Of a DNA stretch of 64,000 bases, positions 8,809-16,405 are shown piece after piece. The DNA comes from Spongiibacteraceae bacterium UBA5047 (lineage in GTDB: Bacteria > Pseudomonadota > Gammaproteobacteria > Pseudomonadales > Spongiibacteraceae). The notes under the pieces are model-generated. The model ran no database searches. It was not told the origin of the DNA and worked only from the letters and a program-made list of their open reading frames with translations. Made by a program: the position numbers and the translations under genes. The DNA lies in NCBI GenBank assembly GCA_002415025.1, contig DIBR01000038.1:34429-98428 (forward strand), given 5' to 3'. Positions within the stretch are counted from its first letter, which is position 1. Each line of letters begins with the position of its first letter.

Positions 8809-10129
8809 ATATGGAGTCCTTGCCAACGGCGGCTTGCAGGCGCGCCAGAGCCTGATTGGCCTCCGTCAGCGCTTTCCAGTATTGAAGTTCGTAGTTAAAG
8901 AGCGTGACTTGACTGCGGACCAGATTCAGAAAATCAACCTGACTGACCCGGTAGCCGGCCAGCATTGACTGAACAGTCTGCTGGGCCTGCGGCACAATGC
9001 CGCTTTCAAACAGAGAGTATTGTTCCTTGGCGCGTAGATAATCTGTCACCGCCGAGGAAATATCGCCTCGAATTGAGTTTCTGGTATCCAATAGTGCGTA
9101 GCGGTTTTTTTCCAACTCACTGCGGCGTTGCCCGATGGCTTTAGATTGCTTGCGGGCTGCATAAAACGGAATTTTTACCCCCAACATGATGGAAGCAAAA
9201 TTAGATCGGGAGCCGCCCATAGGCGGTGGGTTGTTGCCCTGCCGGTCACCGTAGGTCAGTCCCAGTTTGAAATCGGGATAATATTCTCTCTCGGCAAGAC
9301 TCAGCCGTGATCGTGCTGCTTCAAGCTGTTGATCCATTTCCAGTAGTAAAGGGCGTGCGTCTTGTGCATGGGCATACAGGGCAGTTTCACTGGCAATGGC
9401 CGGCAGATTTTTCGATACCTTCGGCGGGAGCCTTACCTGCTCGTTACCAGAGCGACCCATGAGCACGTTCAATTGAATGGCTTGATTACGGCGCATGCCG
9501 CTTATCTGGATGTCTTGATCGAGGAGTTTGGACAACTCCAGTTGTGCCAGTAGGACATCCTGTTGCAGGCCGTTGCCGACCTCGTATTTTTTCTGGGCGA
9601 CTTCAATAAACTGACGTAACAGTTGCTGATTGCTGTTGACGGTCTCTAGGGCCCGATCCAGATAAAAAACCTGCCACCATTTCATGCTGACGTTATTCAT
9701 CAGACGCAGACGCATCTCATCCACAGAATGCCTTGCGGCTTCCGCTTCATACTCAGCCGCGGCTTCGCGTAAGGCGAGTTTGCCTGGAAACGGAAAATCC
9801 TGTGAAATGCCAATTTGCACTTGCGTCATAGCTTCCTGATCCCGATTAAAAGTATCGGTCGGAAAATTCATGGCATTAAAGCTGACGACCGGATCGGGCA
9901 GTGCGCCCATCTGTGATGGCATCTGCGATAGCGCCGCATAACGTGACTGCATTTGTGCCAGCCCCGGGTTGTCGCGGACAGCGATGGTTTGGGCGCTCGC
10001 CAATGACAGGCGTGCATTCCCGGTGTTAAATGGACTGTCTTCGGCGCGGCTTGTCAGTGGCAGGCACAACACGGCGAGCAGTGCTGATGTCAACATTGCT
10101 CTGCCAGTTAGAAAAGCTAAATCCGTCAT
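8801..10129 (-). CDS. cusC: CusC/TolC-type outer-membrane efflux protein
   Basis: The 442-residue protein has a cleavable signal peptide (LLAVLCLPLTSRAED) with no lipobox cysteine, unlike E. coli CusC. Two outer-membrane-efflux (OEP) repeats follow, with the usual alternation of long helices and short strands (LRLMNNVSMKWWQVFYLDRA; YRVSQVDFLNLVRSQVTLFNYELQYWKALTEANQALARL). It is the first gene of the cusCBA order. All three genes overlap, which supports one operon read from the 10130-10481 promoter region. Confidence 0.9.
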   Translation of the reverse strand: MTDLAFLTGRAMLTSALLAVLCLPLTSRAEDSPFNTGNARLSLASAQTIAVRDNPGLAQMQSRYAALSQMPSQMGALPDPVVSFNAMNFPTDTFNRDQEAMTQVQIGISQDFPFPGKLALREAAAEYEAEAARHSVDEMRLRLMNNVSMKWWQVFYLDRALETVNSNQQLLRQFIEVAQKKYEVGNGLQQDVLLAQLELSKLLDQDIQISGMRRNQAIQLNVLMGRSGNEQVRLPPKVSKNLPAIASETALYAHAQDARPLLLEMDQQLEAARSRLSLAEREYYPDFKLGLTYGDRQGNNPPPMGGSRSNFASIMLGVKIPFYAARKQSKAIGQRRSELEKNRYALLDTRNSIRGDISSAVTDYLRAKEQYSLFESGIVPQAQQTVQSMLAGYRVSQVDFLNLVRSQVTLFNYELQYWKALTEANQALARLQAAVGKDSIYE

Positions 10130-10481
10130 GATGCATTGCCTTGCCTGTATTCATGGATGAACCGTTGCGATCTTGTCATTGAGTATGACCCTGTAACCTG
10201 CTTCGGGATTATGGGGGTGCCTCCAATTCAAGCTATACGTCGAGTACAACGTACCCTCTTGAATAAAGCTCAAAATTGATATGGATCAAGCGCCGTAGAA
10301 TAATTTCTCTGAAAATACGCTTCATGCTTCTTGATGCGGGAAACCCTGTTTGCATTGGTGTTCTGAATTATGTATTTGTCCAAGAGGTGAAAATAAGTAA
10401 ACGTTTTTTTATTGGAGCAGTGTTGACTCTAGATATAGGTACGGGATTTATAAGATGCGATAAGAGCTGAAGGGAGACCGT
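10130..10481. promoter_or_regulatory. divergent promoter region between cusC and the copper ATPase
   Basis: This 352-base gap holds the promoters of two divergent copper-export units. A 7-bp inverted repeat lies at 10226-10232 and 10258-10264 (ATTCAAG and CTTGAAT). A possible MerR-family promoter lies at 10423-10454. No convincing gene is present; a 64-codon frame at 10276-10470 has no family signature. Confidence 0.5.
10423..10454 (+). promoter_or_regulatory. candidate MerR-family-type promoter of the copper ATPase
   Basis: A good -35 (TTGACT, 10423-10428) is followed by a TTATAA/TATAAG -10 element after 19-20 bases. That is the stretched spacing used by MerR-family activators such as CueR. 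The spacer (CTAGATATAGGTACGGG) holds only an imperfect dyad, so the regulator cannot be named. No merR-family gene is in the window. Confidence 0.35.
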
Positions 10482-12800
10482 ATGAGCGATCAGCATAAAG
10501 ACACTGCAGCAGGCGGTTGCGGTCATGGCAAAGCCGGTCATCAGCCAGCTAGTGGCCCAAAAACGACCGTAGCTTCCGGCGTTAGCTACAGTTGCCCGAT
10601 GCATCCAGAAGTAGACAGTGATCGGCCCGGCAGTTGTCCGAAATGCGGCATGGCATTGGAGCGTGTAGGCCCTCCGGCGCAGGAAGCGAGCGAGTGGGTA
10701 TGCCCTATGCATCCCGAGATTGTTCGCCAGGCACCGGGTAGCTGCCCGATTTGCGGCATGGCACTCGAACCCCGCACAGTCACAGCCGAAGAAGACAACG
10801 CAGAACTGCGCGACATGACGCGGCGCTTTATTTTTGCGGCAATACTGACCTTGCCGCTGCTGATAATTGCGATGGGCGACATGCTGCCCGGAGCGCCGTT
10901 CTCCACCCTCCTGAGTGCGCGTGGGCGGGTGTTAGCAGAATTGCTGCTTGCTACACCAATTTGCCTGTGGTCGGCCTGGCCGTTTTATGTGCGGGCAGTG
11001 CAATCGGTCATTAACCGTCATCTCAATATGTTTACCCTTATCGGCATGGGTGTGGGCGTGGCTTATGGCTACAGTGTGGTCGCGGCGCTAATGCCGGCTA
11101 TATTTCCCGATACCTTCCGCGTGCATGGCGGCGAAGTCGCGATGTATTTTGAAGCCGCCGGCGTGATCGTCACCCTGATATTGCTTGGTCAGGTGCTGGA
11201 GCTGAGGGCGCGCAGCCAGACCGGCGCGGCGATCAAAAAATTGCTGGGACTTGCCGCCAAAACCGCTCGCCGTATTAATGCAGACGGAAGCGAGGAAGAT
11301 ATTCCCCTAGAGCAGGTACAGGTGGGTGATCACTTGCGCGTGCGGCCCGGCGAAAAGGTGCCGGTGGACGGCAAGGTAGCCGAGGGTGATACCCATATTG
11401 ATGAGTCCATGGTCACCGGGGAGCCGGTGCCGGTTGCCAAGCACGCAGGTGACAAGGTGATTGGTGCGACTATCAACGGTACTGGTGGCATCGTGATGTC
11501 AGCGGAAAAGGTGGGCGCGGATACCTTGCTGTCGCGTATCGTCAGTATGGTGGCAGAGGCTCAGCGTAGCCGGGCACCCATTCAGAAACTCGCCGACGTG
11601 GTCGCCGGTTACTTTGTGCCAGTGGTTATTCTTGTAGCCCTTGCGACCGTGGTTATTTGGGCCACTGTCGGGCCAGAGCCGCGCTTTGCCAATGCCCTGA
11701 TCAATGGCGTTGCCGTGCTGATTATTGCCTGCCCCTGTGCCTTAGGCTTGGCGACGCCGATGTCGATCATGGTGGCGACGGGTAAGGGCGCAGGCATGGG
11801 CATTTTGTTCCGCAGCGCTGAAGCCATTGAGACCATGCGCAAGATCAACACGCTGGTTGTCGACAAGACCGGCACCCTGACGCTTGGTAAACCGAAACTT
11901 CTGGCAGCCATACCCGCCGGTGACCTGTCGGAGGATGAATTGATAATTCTGGCCGCGAGTCTGGAGCGATCTTCTGAACATCCCCTAGCCATGGCCATTG
12001 TTGATGCCGCCAAAAAACGTGAGTTGGCACTTTTAGATGCCAGTGATTTCGATTCTCCGGCGGGCAAGGGTGTAGTTGGTAAAGTTGATGGCAAGAAAAT
12101 TGCCATCGGCAACTCGGTATTGATGACGGCAGTCGGTATTACGGTCGAGCAGTGGGACAAGCAGGCTGAAGCAATGCGGGCCAGGGCCATGACCGTGGTT
12201 TTTGTTGCGCGGGACAATGAAGTAATCGGCCTACTGGGAATCGCGGATCCCATCAAGGACACGACCCTAGAGGCTGTGCAATTACTGCAAAAAGAAGGGA
12301 TCCATATTGTGATGCTGACCGGTGATGGCGAGACTACCGCCCGTGCTGTAGCGTCGGAGCTGGGTATCGATGATGTCCGCGCCGAGGTCTTACCCGAGCA
12401 GAAGGCCGAAGTGGTCAAGGCATTGCAGGCGGCAGGCAAGCGGGTGGCCATGGCCGGCGATGGCATTAATGACGCCCCCGCACTGGCCCAGTCCGATGTG
12501 GGAATTGCCATGGGCACCGGCACTGACGTTGCCATGGAAAGTGCAGGTATTACCCTGGTGAAAGGTGATTTGCGCGGTATCGCCAAGGCACGCCGACTGA
12601 GTCACGCCGCCATGGCCAATATCAAACAGAACCTATTTTTTGCTTTCATCTATAACGGCCTCGGTGTGCCGGTAGCCGCCGGTGCGCTTTATCCATTTTT
12701 TGGTATCCTGCTAAGCCCGATGATTGCTGCTGGGGCAATGAGTTTCAGTTCGGTATCGGTGATTAGCAACGCGCTAAGGTTGCGTCGAGGGACGGTTTGA
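10482..12800 (+). CDS. copA: copper-exporting P1B-type ATPase with two N-terminal metal-binding motifs
   Basis: The 772-residue P-type ATPase exports Cu(I) from the cytoplasm. Instead of HMA domains, the N terminus has a His/Gly-rich stretch and two copies of a short heavy-metal-binding motif (CPMHPEVDSDRPGSCPKCGM and CPMHPEIVRQAPGSCPICGM, within residues 35-105). The core shows the transport CPC (IIACPCALG, near 416), the phosphorylation site DKTGTLT near 460, SSEHPLA, and GDGINDAPAL. The SilP/CopA branch is the best match. A strong AGGGAGA ribosome site precedes the ATG. It is divergent from cusCBA, which moves copper from the periplasm outward. Confidence 0.9.
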   Translation: MSDQHKDTAAGGCGHGKAGHQPASGPKTTVASGVSYSCPMHPEVDSDRPGSCPKCGMALERVGPPAQEASEWVCPMHPEIVRQAPGSCPICGMALEPRTVTAEEDNAELRDMTRRFIFAAILTLPLLIIAMGDMLPGAPFSTLLSARGRVLAELLLATPICLWSAWPFYVRAVQSVINRHLNMFTLIGMGVGVAYGYSVVAALMPAIFPDTFRVHGGEVAMYFEAAGVIVTLILLGQVLELRARSQTGAAIKKLLGLAAKTARRINADGSEEDIPLEQVQVGDHLRVRPGEKVPVDGKVAEGDTHIDESMVTGEPVPVAKHAGDKVIGATINGTGGIVMSAEKVGADTLLSRIVSMVAEAQRSRAPIQKLADVVAGYFVPVVILVALATVVIWATVGPEPRFANALINGVAVLIIACPCALGLATPMSIMVATGKGAGMGILFRSAEAIETMRKINTLVVDKTGTLTLGKPKLLAAIPAGDLSEDELIILAASLERSSEHPLAMAIVDAAKKRELALLDASDFDSPAGKGVVGKVDGKKIAIGNSVLMTAVGITVEQWDKQAEAMRARAMTVVFVARDNEVIGLLGIADPIKDTTLEAVQLLQKEGIHIVMLTGDGETTARAVASELGIDDVRAEVLPEQKAEVVKALQAAGKRVAMAGDGINDAPALAQSDVGIAMGTGTDVAMESAGITLVKGDLRGIAKARRLSHAAMANIKQNLFFAFIYNGLGVPVAAGALYPFFGILLSPMIAAGAMSFSSVSVISNALRLRRGTV

Positions 12801-12905
12801 AATGAAAAGAAGTCGAGTGCATGCGGTTTGTTTCTGGAAAAAGGGGTATTTATAATTTTACATCGGTTGTAGCAAGATGTTTATCATGAAATGGGTGTTA
12901 GCCTG

Positions 12906-12950
12906 GGTAATCCTCTCATTTTGGGGGAGGTGTAAAATGGGAGGATTACC
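12906..12950. terminator. long hairpin between convergent copA and esterase genes
   Basis: Two 17-base arms (12906-12922 and 12934-12950) pair with one G-T wobble around an 11-base purine-rich loop (GGGGGAGGTGT). It sits in the 169-base space between the copA stop and the stop of the convergent esterase gene. Neither strand has a T tract after it, so it is not a textbook intrinsic terminator. It may act as a transcript-end stabiliser or a protein-binding palindrome. Confidence 0.55.
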
Positions 12951-12969
12951 ACAGCCCTAAGCGAGACGT

Positions 12970-15207
12970 TTAATGACGGGATAGCGTGATAGTTGTTTCG
13001 CCAGCACTAACATGCAACAACAGTTGTCCGTTGTTCGTCGTGGCTACAATGCTGTTGCCGATGCGTGCTTTAACATTGCTGTCCAGGCCCGTAAGCGTTA
13101 TGTCTGTAATGCCATCGCTTGTAATCACTATAGTCGTGGGTGACGTTTCTGGAGTGAGCCCGGCACGCCGTGTATCGAAAGCGATAGCCTTCAGGTTTTT
13201 AAGGTCGGCGATCATCCGCTGTTCGATCTCAGCCCCTGACTTTTCACGCCTTAAGCCTTGAAACGAGTAGGTATCTCCCGTTGGATCGAATACTAACGTG
13301 GGCTCGAGGCTCAGTTCTTGGATAGTTGATTTCAATTTATCTGCAAGCGCAAAGCTGGTCACGTCCACAATCCCAAAAGACACATCGTCGGGTGTTTCGC
13401 GCACCGACATGCCTGAGACCCAGTAGGCGCCATCGTAGCGAAGGCCGATATCTTCTGCGAAATGATAAGGAACGACTTTGTATCGAACGCGCGCTGGATT
13501 TATATCGCGCTTGATGCCTGTGCTGTCTCTGTTGGCCACGCAGCCTGCGGTGATCGCTGCTGTTGCGCAACCGTTAATGACTTGGTGGTAAACCGCGTTG
13601 ATGTATTCAGGAATGGTTTCGTGGTGCCGTCCGTGGAAAATCAGAAATTGGTGATCATTCTGCAGTTCCTTCATGCGAGCCACGTCTTGAGTTGGCCAAG
13701 TTAAATTGACTATCGGATCGAGCGCGCCATTTGCCATGCGAAATGGAAGGTTCAAGGCATTCTCCAGCATTTTTCTCCCGGTAGAATTCATCCAGCGGTT
13801 TGCGGGAATGATCTCGGTGTTCCCTGGAATGTCTTCGTTGAAGGTGCTTTGCCCCGTTCCGATGAAAGGTAGCGCGGCAGCAAAGAGGTCAGGCCGATGA
13901 GTACCGACAGAAAATGTACCTTGCCCGCCCATTGATAACCCGGACAGAAATACGCGATCAAGATCGATGGGGTAGTGTTGGGTGACGTCGTTCATAGAAG
14001 ACAGCGCGTCTACTTCGCCTGCTTCTTTGTAAAAGCTAAGTTCGCCTGCGCCTGTTGGGGCGATGACGATCGCTGCTACATCAATGATGCCGTCGACAAA
14101 CGGCTGTAGGTGCCCCAAATGATTCTGACTAGCCCCGTGCAAATAAATAAACAGGGGAAGTTGAGTCGCGCTGGCTATCTCCTCGGGAATCCAGATTGTG
14201 TAGGGAAGGTATAAGCCGCGGTAGTGGTTGAGTGTGGGTATTTTGACGCCCTCAACTTGCTGGGTCCAAGGAACTATGCCTTCACCAATAAGGGAGCTAA
14301 TGGGGGATGGATACACACGCGCGTACCGTCCTGGAGACATCGCCGGAGATCTGAAGGGAAAATCGTCGAATTTCAAAATACCTTGAGCGCTGGATAAGTC
14401 ACCACTGGTTAGTAGTGTAGCTTGCTCATTTTGTTGCCAATTGACGAATGTATCTTCGAAAAAGGCGATGTCAAAAGGGGCTTCTGCCCATTGATTGCCT
14501 TCCCATAGTCCGGATGCTGCGTGCAGCCTCCACTCCCCGGTAGAGTTGCTAGCGAGGTCGCCGAGTTCTGTCAGGGGAATGATAGCGGTGAAAGTGTTTT
14601 CCAGATTGCGGAGGGTCGACGATTGGTCGTTAAAAACTAATGTGGTGAATTCGCTTGATTTTCCAGAACTCAAGTCTGTTAGTGTTGTTTTGTCGCCTCG
14701 AAGTGTGATGACAAAGCGTGTGCCTTTTGCAGAAATTCCAGGAGAAAAAGGCCAGCTCTCACTCAGTTGCGGCGTGGAATTATCCGCAATGCCAATAGCA
14801 GCGACGGGAATGGCAGGATCGATGAGCGTATTGAAGCGTACACCAATCAGTAACTTGTTTTCGCTTTCAACAGGCATTACGCGAACTTCAACGAGATCCG
14901 CCGCATTCTTAAAGTAAGGCGTGCCATCGGTGGGGTAAGTACTATCTCCACCTGCTGCACCATCGGTATTGGGGCCGTGGTCGTCATAGACGTAGTCTGT
15001 TGATATATAAACGCCGTCTATAATTTCATCATGCGCAACCAATCCGAAACCGTCATCGCGCCAAAGCCTCTCTGGCGTGGTTGCCGTAGCGGGGGCAGCG
15101 GGCGTAGGGGCGCCTCCATCGCTGGATCTTGAGCTACTATGGCATCCAGCTGTGAGTGCCAGCACACTTGCCAATACAAGACTCAATATACGGGAGATGG
15201 ACTTCAC
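12970..15207 (-). CDS. secreted lipoprotein alpha/beta hydrolase (esterase-like)
   Basis: The 745-residue protein has a lipobox (VLALTAGCHSS) and a Ser/Gly/Pro/Ala-rich linker, so it is probably tethered to the outer membrane facing out or to the periplasm. Residues from about 60 to 290 form a beta-rich module opening with DYVYDDHG, which may be a DOMON or glucodextranase-C-like binding domain. An alpha/beta hydrolase domain follows, with LFIYLHGASQNH and the nucleophile motif GLSMGGQGTF near residue 425, as in feruloyl esterases and PHB depolymerases. The substrate is unknown. It has a paralogue at 58228-60444 with the same layout. It has its own promoter space upstream (15208-15525). Confidence 0.75.
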   Translation of the reverse strand: MKSISRILSLVLASVLALTAGCHSSSRSSDGGAPTPAAPATATTPERLWRDDGFGLVAHDEIIDGVYISTDYVYDDHGPNTDGAAGGDSTYPTDGTPYFKNAADLVEVRVMPVESENKLLIGVRFNTLIDPAIPVAAIGIADNSTPQLSESWPFSPGISAKGTRFVITLRGDKTTLTDLSSGKSSEFTTLVFNDQSSTLRNLENTFTAIIPLTELGDLASNSTGEWRLHAASGLWEGNQWAEAPFDIAFFEDTFVNWQQNEQATLLTSGDLSSAQGILKFDDFPFRSPAMSPGRYARVYPSPISSLIGEGIVPWTQQVEGVKIPTLNHYRGLYLPYTIWIPEEIASATQLPLFIYLHGASQNHLGHLQPFVDGIIDVAAIVIAPTGAGELSFYKEAGEVDALSSMNDVTQHYPIDLDRVFLSGLSMGGQGTFSVGTHRPDLFAAALPFIGTGQSTFNEDIPGNTEIIPANRWMNSTGRKMLENALNLPFRMANGALDPIVNLTWPTQDVARMKELQNDHQFLIFHGRHHETIPEYINAVYHQVINGCATAAITAGCVANRDSTGIKRDINPARVRYKVVPYHFAEDIGLRYDGAYWVSGMSVRETPDDVSFGIVDVTSFALADKLKSTIQELSLEPTLVFDPTGDTYSFQGLRREKSGAEIEQRMIADLKNLKAIAFDTRRAGLTPETSPTTIVITSDGITDITLTGLDSNVKARIGNSIVATTNNGQLLLHVSAGETTITLSRH

Positions 15208-15525
15208 GACAATAACTCTATTTGTTCACACGTTCGGAGCACAATAGCGCTCTATTACACTTTCTGAAAGCGCATAAAAGCTCATGAAAATGTACGTAAA
15301 GCGTCACAAATGTAGGCATATTAGTTCGCTGTGAGGCCAATTGGCTGAAATCTCAAGGGTTTTATGTGAGCACGGAGGTTTCAATGATACACGGCGAATA
15401 GCAGGACTATGCCCGTGGGCCCAATGCTTCGAACAAGTGCTGACAAAGTCAAAAACACCGAAGCTGCCAGGACCCCAGATGGGTCATATCCATAAAATAA
15501 TAGATGTGTAAAATGAAAAGTATAT
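15208..15525. other. 318-base gap upstream of the esterase gene
   Basis: The stretch lies between the esterase start and the end of the -1-frame extension of the regulator. It must contain the esterase promoter on the minus strand. I see no gene, no strong hairpin and no clear -35/-10 pair. Confidence 0.4.
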
Positions 15526-16115
15526 TTACGTGTCAATGCTAAATCTGCAGCATTGACCGCCGCGAACTATGCATTCAGTTTGCGTCACTGATTTTTTTGA
15601 GGCGCTTTCCATAAACGCGATGTCAAAATCACAGAATTCTGGACGCTTTTCCGCTAGATGATGGTACACGCAGTTGTAGGCGACAACTTCATTTTTTTTG
15701 ATCCGAGTTCGGCTTCGTAGCCAAGTGAATCCATTACTTCAACGAGCTCTATTGTATCCATTGCTCGAGCTGAACTAGCGCTTTGGCCTACCTTTTTCCC
15801 CATATTCTTCATGATTTTTGAAAAATTTCTGGAATCCTGTTCGGCAATTGTTTCTATAAGCATGCCAGCCATTGAGGAATATCTTTTTGGAATAAGATCA
15901 ACTCCCGCATTGGTAATGCTGTAGAGCTGCTGCGGTCGCCGGCCGGTCGCTTTCAGACTAGAGGGAGCAATATAGCCACTGCGTTCGAGCGAAATTACAT
16001 GCTGTCTTGCCGCGTTTTTACTGATAGACAAGAACTCAGATAGCGTGTCAACGGCAACGCCATTTCGGCTTCTTAACATGTGATGCAGAAGGTCGAATCG
16101 TCCCGGGCGCGCCAT
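15526..16115 (-). CDS. SufR-like Fe-S HTH regulator split by a -1 frameshift at A8
   Basis: The N-terminal winged HTH is clear (FDLLHHMLR, LSEFLSISKNAARQHVISLE, TGRRPQQLYSITNAG). The frame opened at 16115 ends early at 15654 with an unrelated tail (153 residues). At 15692-15699 the coding strand has eight A's, read TCA AAA AAA ATG. One step back continues as AAT GAA GTT and gives 196 residues ending at 15526. The recovered tail has NC-VYHHLAEKRPEF-CDFD and ECIVRGGQCCRF, with a C-X12-C spacing like SufR-type Fe-S regulators, so this tail belongs to the protein. The cause may be a lost A, a homopolymer read error, or programmed -1 slippage on A-AAA-AAA. The start at 16115 opens the conserved domain, but no ribosome site is visible because a terminator hairpin abuts it. 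Confidence 0.7.
15672..15699 (-). promoter_or_regulatory. possible -1 frameshift signal: A8 slippery run plus stem-loop
   Basis: On the minus strand the heptamer A-AAA-AAA is in the correct phase for -1 slippage. Three bases after the run, AGTTGT and ACAACT (15672-15677 and 15683-15688 on the plus strand) can form a 6-bp stem with a 5-base loop. The spacer is shorter than the usual 5-8 bases, so the stem may be coincidental. Confidence 0.35.
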
Positions 16116-16163
16116 ACAAACCAAAAAGGCCCCACTCGAAAGAGTGGGGCCTTTTTGGTTTGT
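16116..16163. terminator. perfect bidirectional intrinsic terminator abutting the regulator start codon
   Basis: Two perfect 22-base arms (16116-16137 and 16142-16163) surround a GAAA loop. The GC-rich core GGCCCCACTC is flanked by A5 on one side and T5 on the other, so both strands give a stem followed by a U tract. On the minus strand the arm ends exactly at the ATG of the HTH regulator at 16115. Transcripts entering that gene from upstream must therefore pass through it. Confidence 0.85.
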
Positions 16164-16405
16164 GGGGTGTGCTTGTGGCGAAAGAACGTCACCGTTCGAC
16201 AAACGCGGCAGCGTTTGGATCAAGCCGCTGCAAGCGGCGCAGCCCGAAGGGCGCCAACAGGCCTTGGCCTGCTGGCGATCAATTGCTCTTTTGGCAATCA
16301 AGAATGTCCCCGATTCTACAAGTGCTGTCCGCATTTCCTCTGTCTTCCCTATCTTGCTTCAGGCGATAATTGCCGGTTATTGACGCAATTGGGGATGCAT
16401 GCCAA
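16164..16405. other. hairpin-rich leader region, possible structured RNA
   Basis: Within about 100 bases there are five small inverted repeats in a row: AAACGC/GCGTTT (16201-16216), GCCGC/GCGGC (16224-16238), GCCC/GGGC (16242-16252), CAGGCC/GGCCTG with outer GCCA/TGGC (16253-16276), and ATTGC/GCAAT (16282-16298). Read on the minus strand they lead straight into the terminator before the regulator start. No gene is seen. The promoter of the plus-strand beta-helix gene must also lie here. Confidence 0.4.

Noticed and set aside
10276..10470. Plus-strand 64-codon frame in the cus/cop promoter region
   Set aside because: No family features; it covers the likely ATPase promoter.
11609..12586. Minus-strand 325-codon frame inside the copper ATPase gene
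   Set aside because: Ser/Ala/Thr-rich antisense shadow of a clear P-type ATPase.
16164..16330. Integron attC site or retron RNA
   Set aside because: No GTTRRRY/RYYYAAC core pair, no integrase, and no reverse transcriptase gene in the window.
16116..16334. N-terminal extension of the Fe-S regulator
   Set aside because: The extension translates the terminator and hairpin array; the conserved domain starts at 16115.
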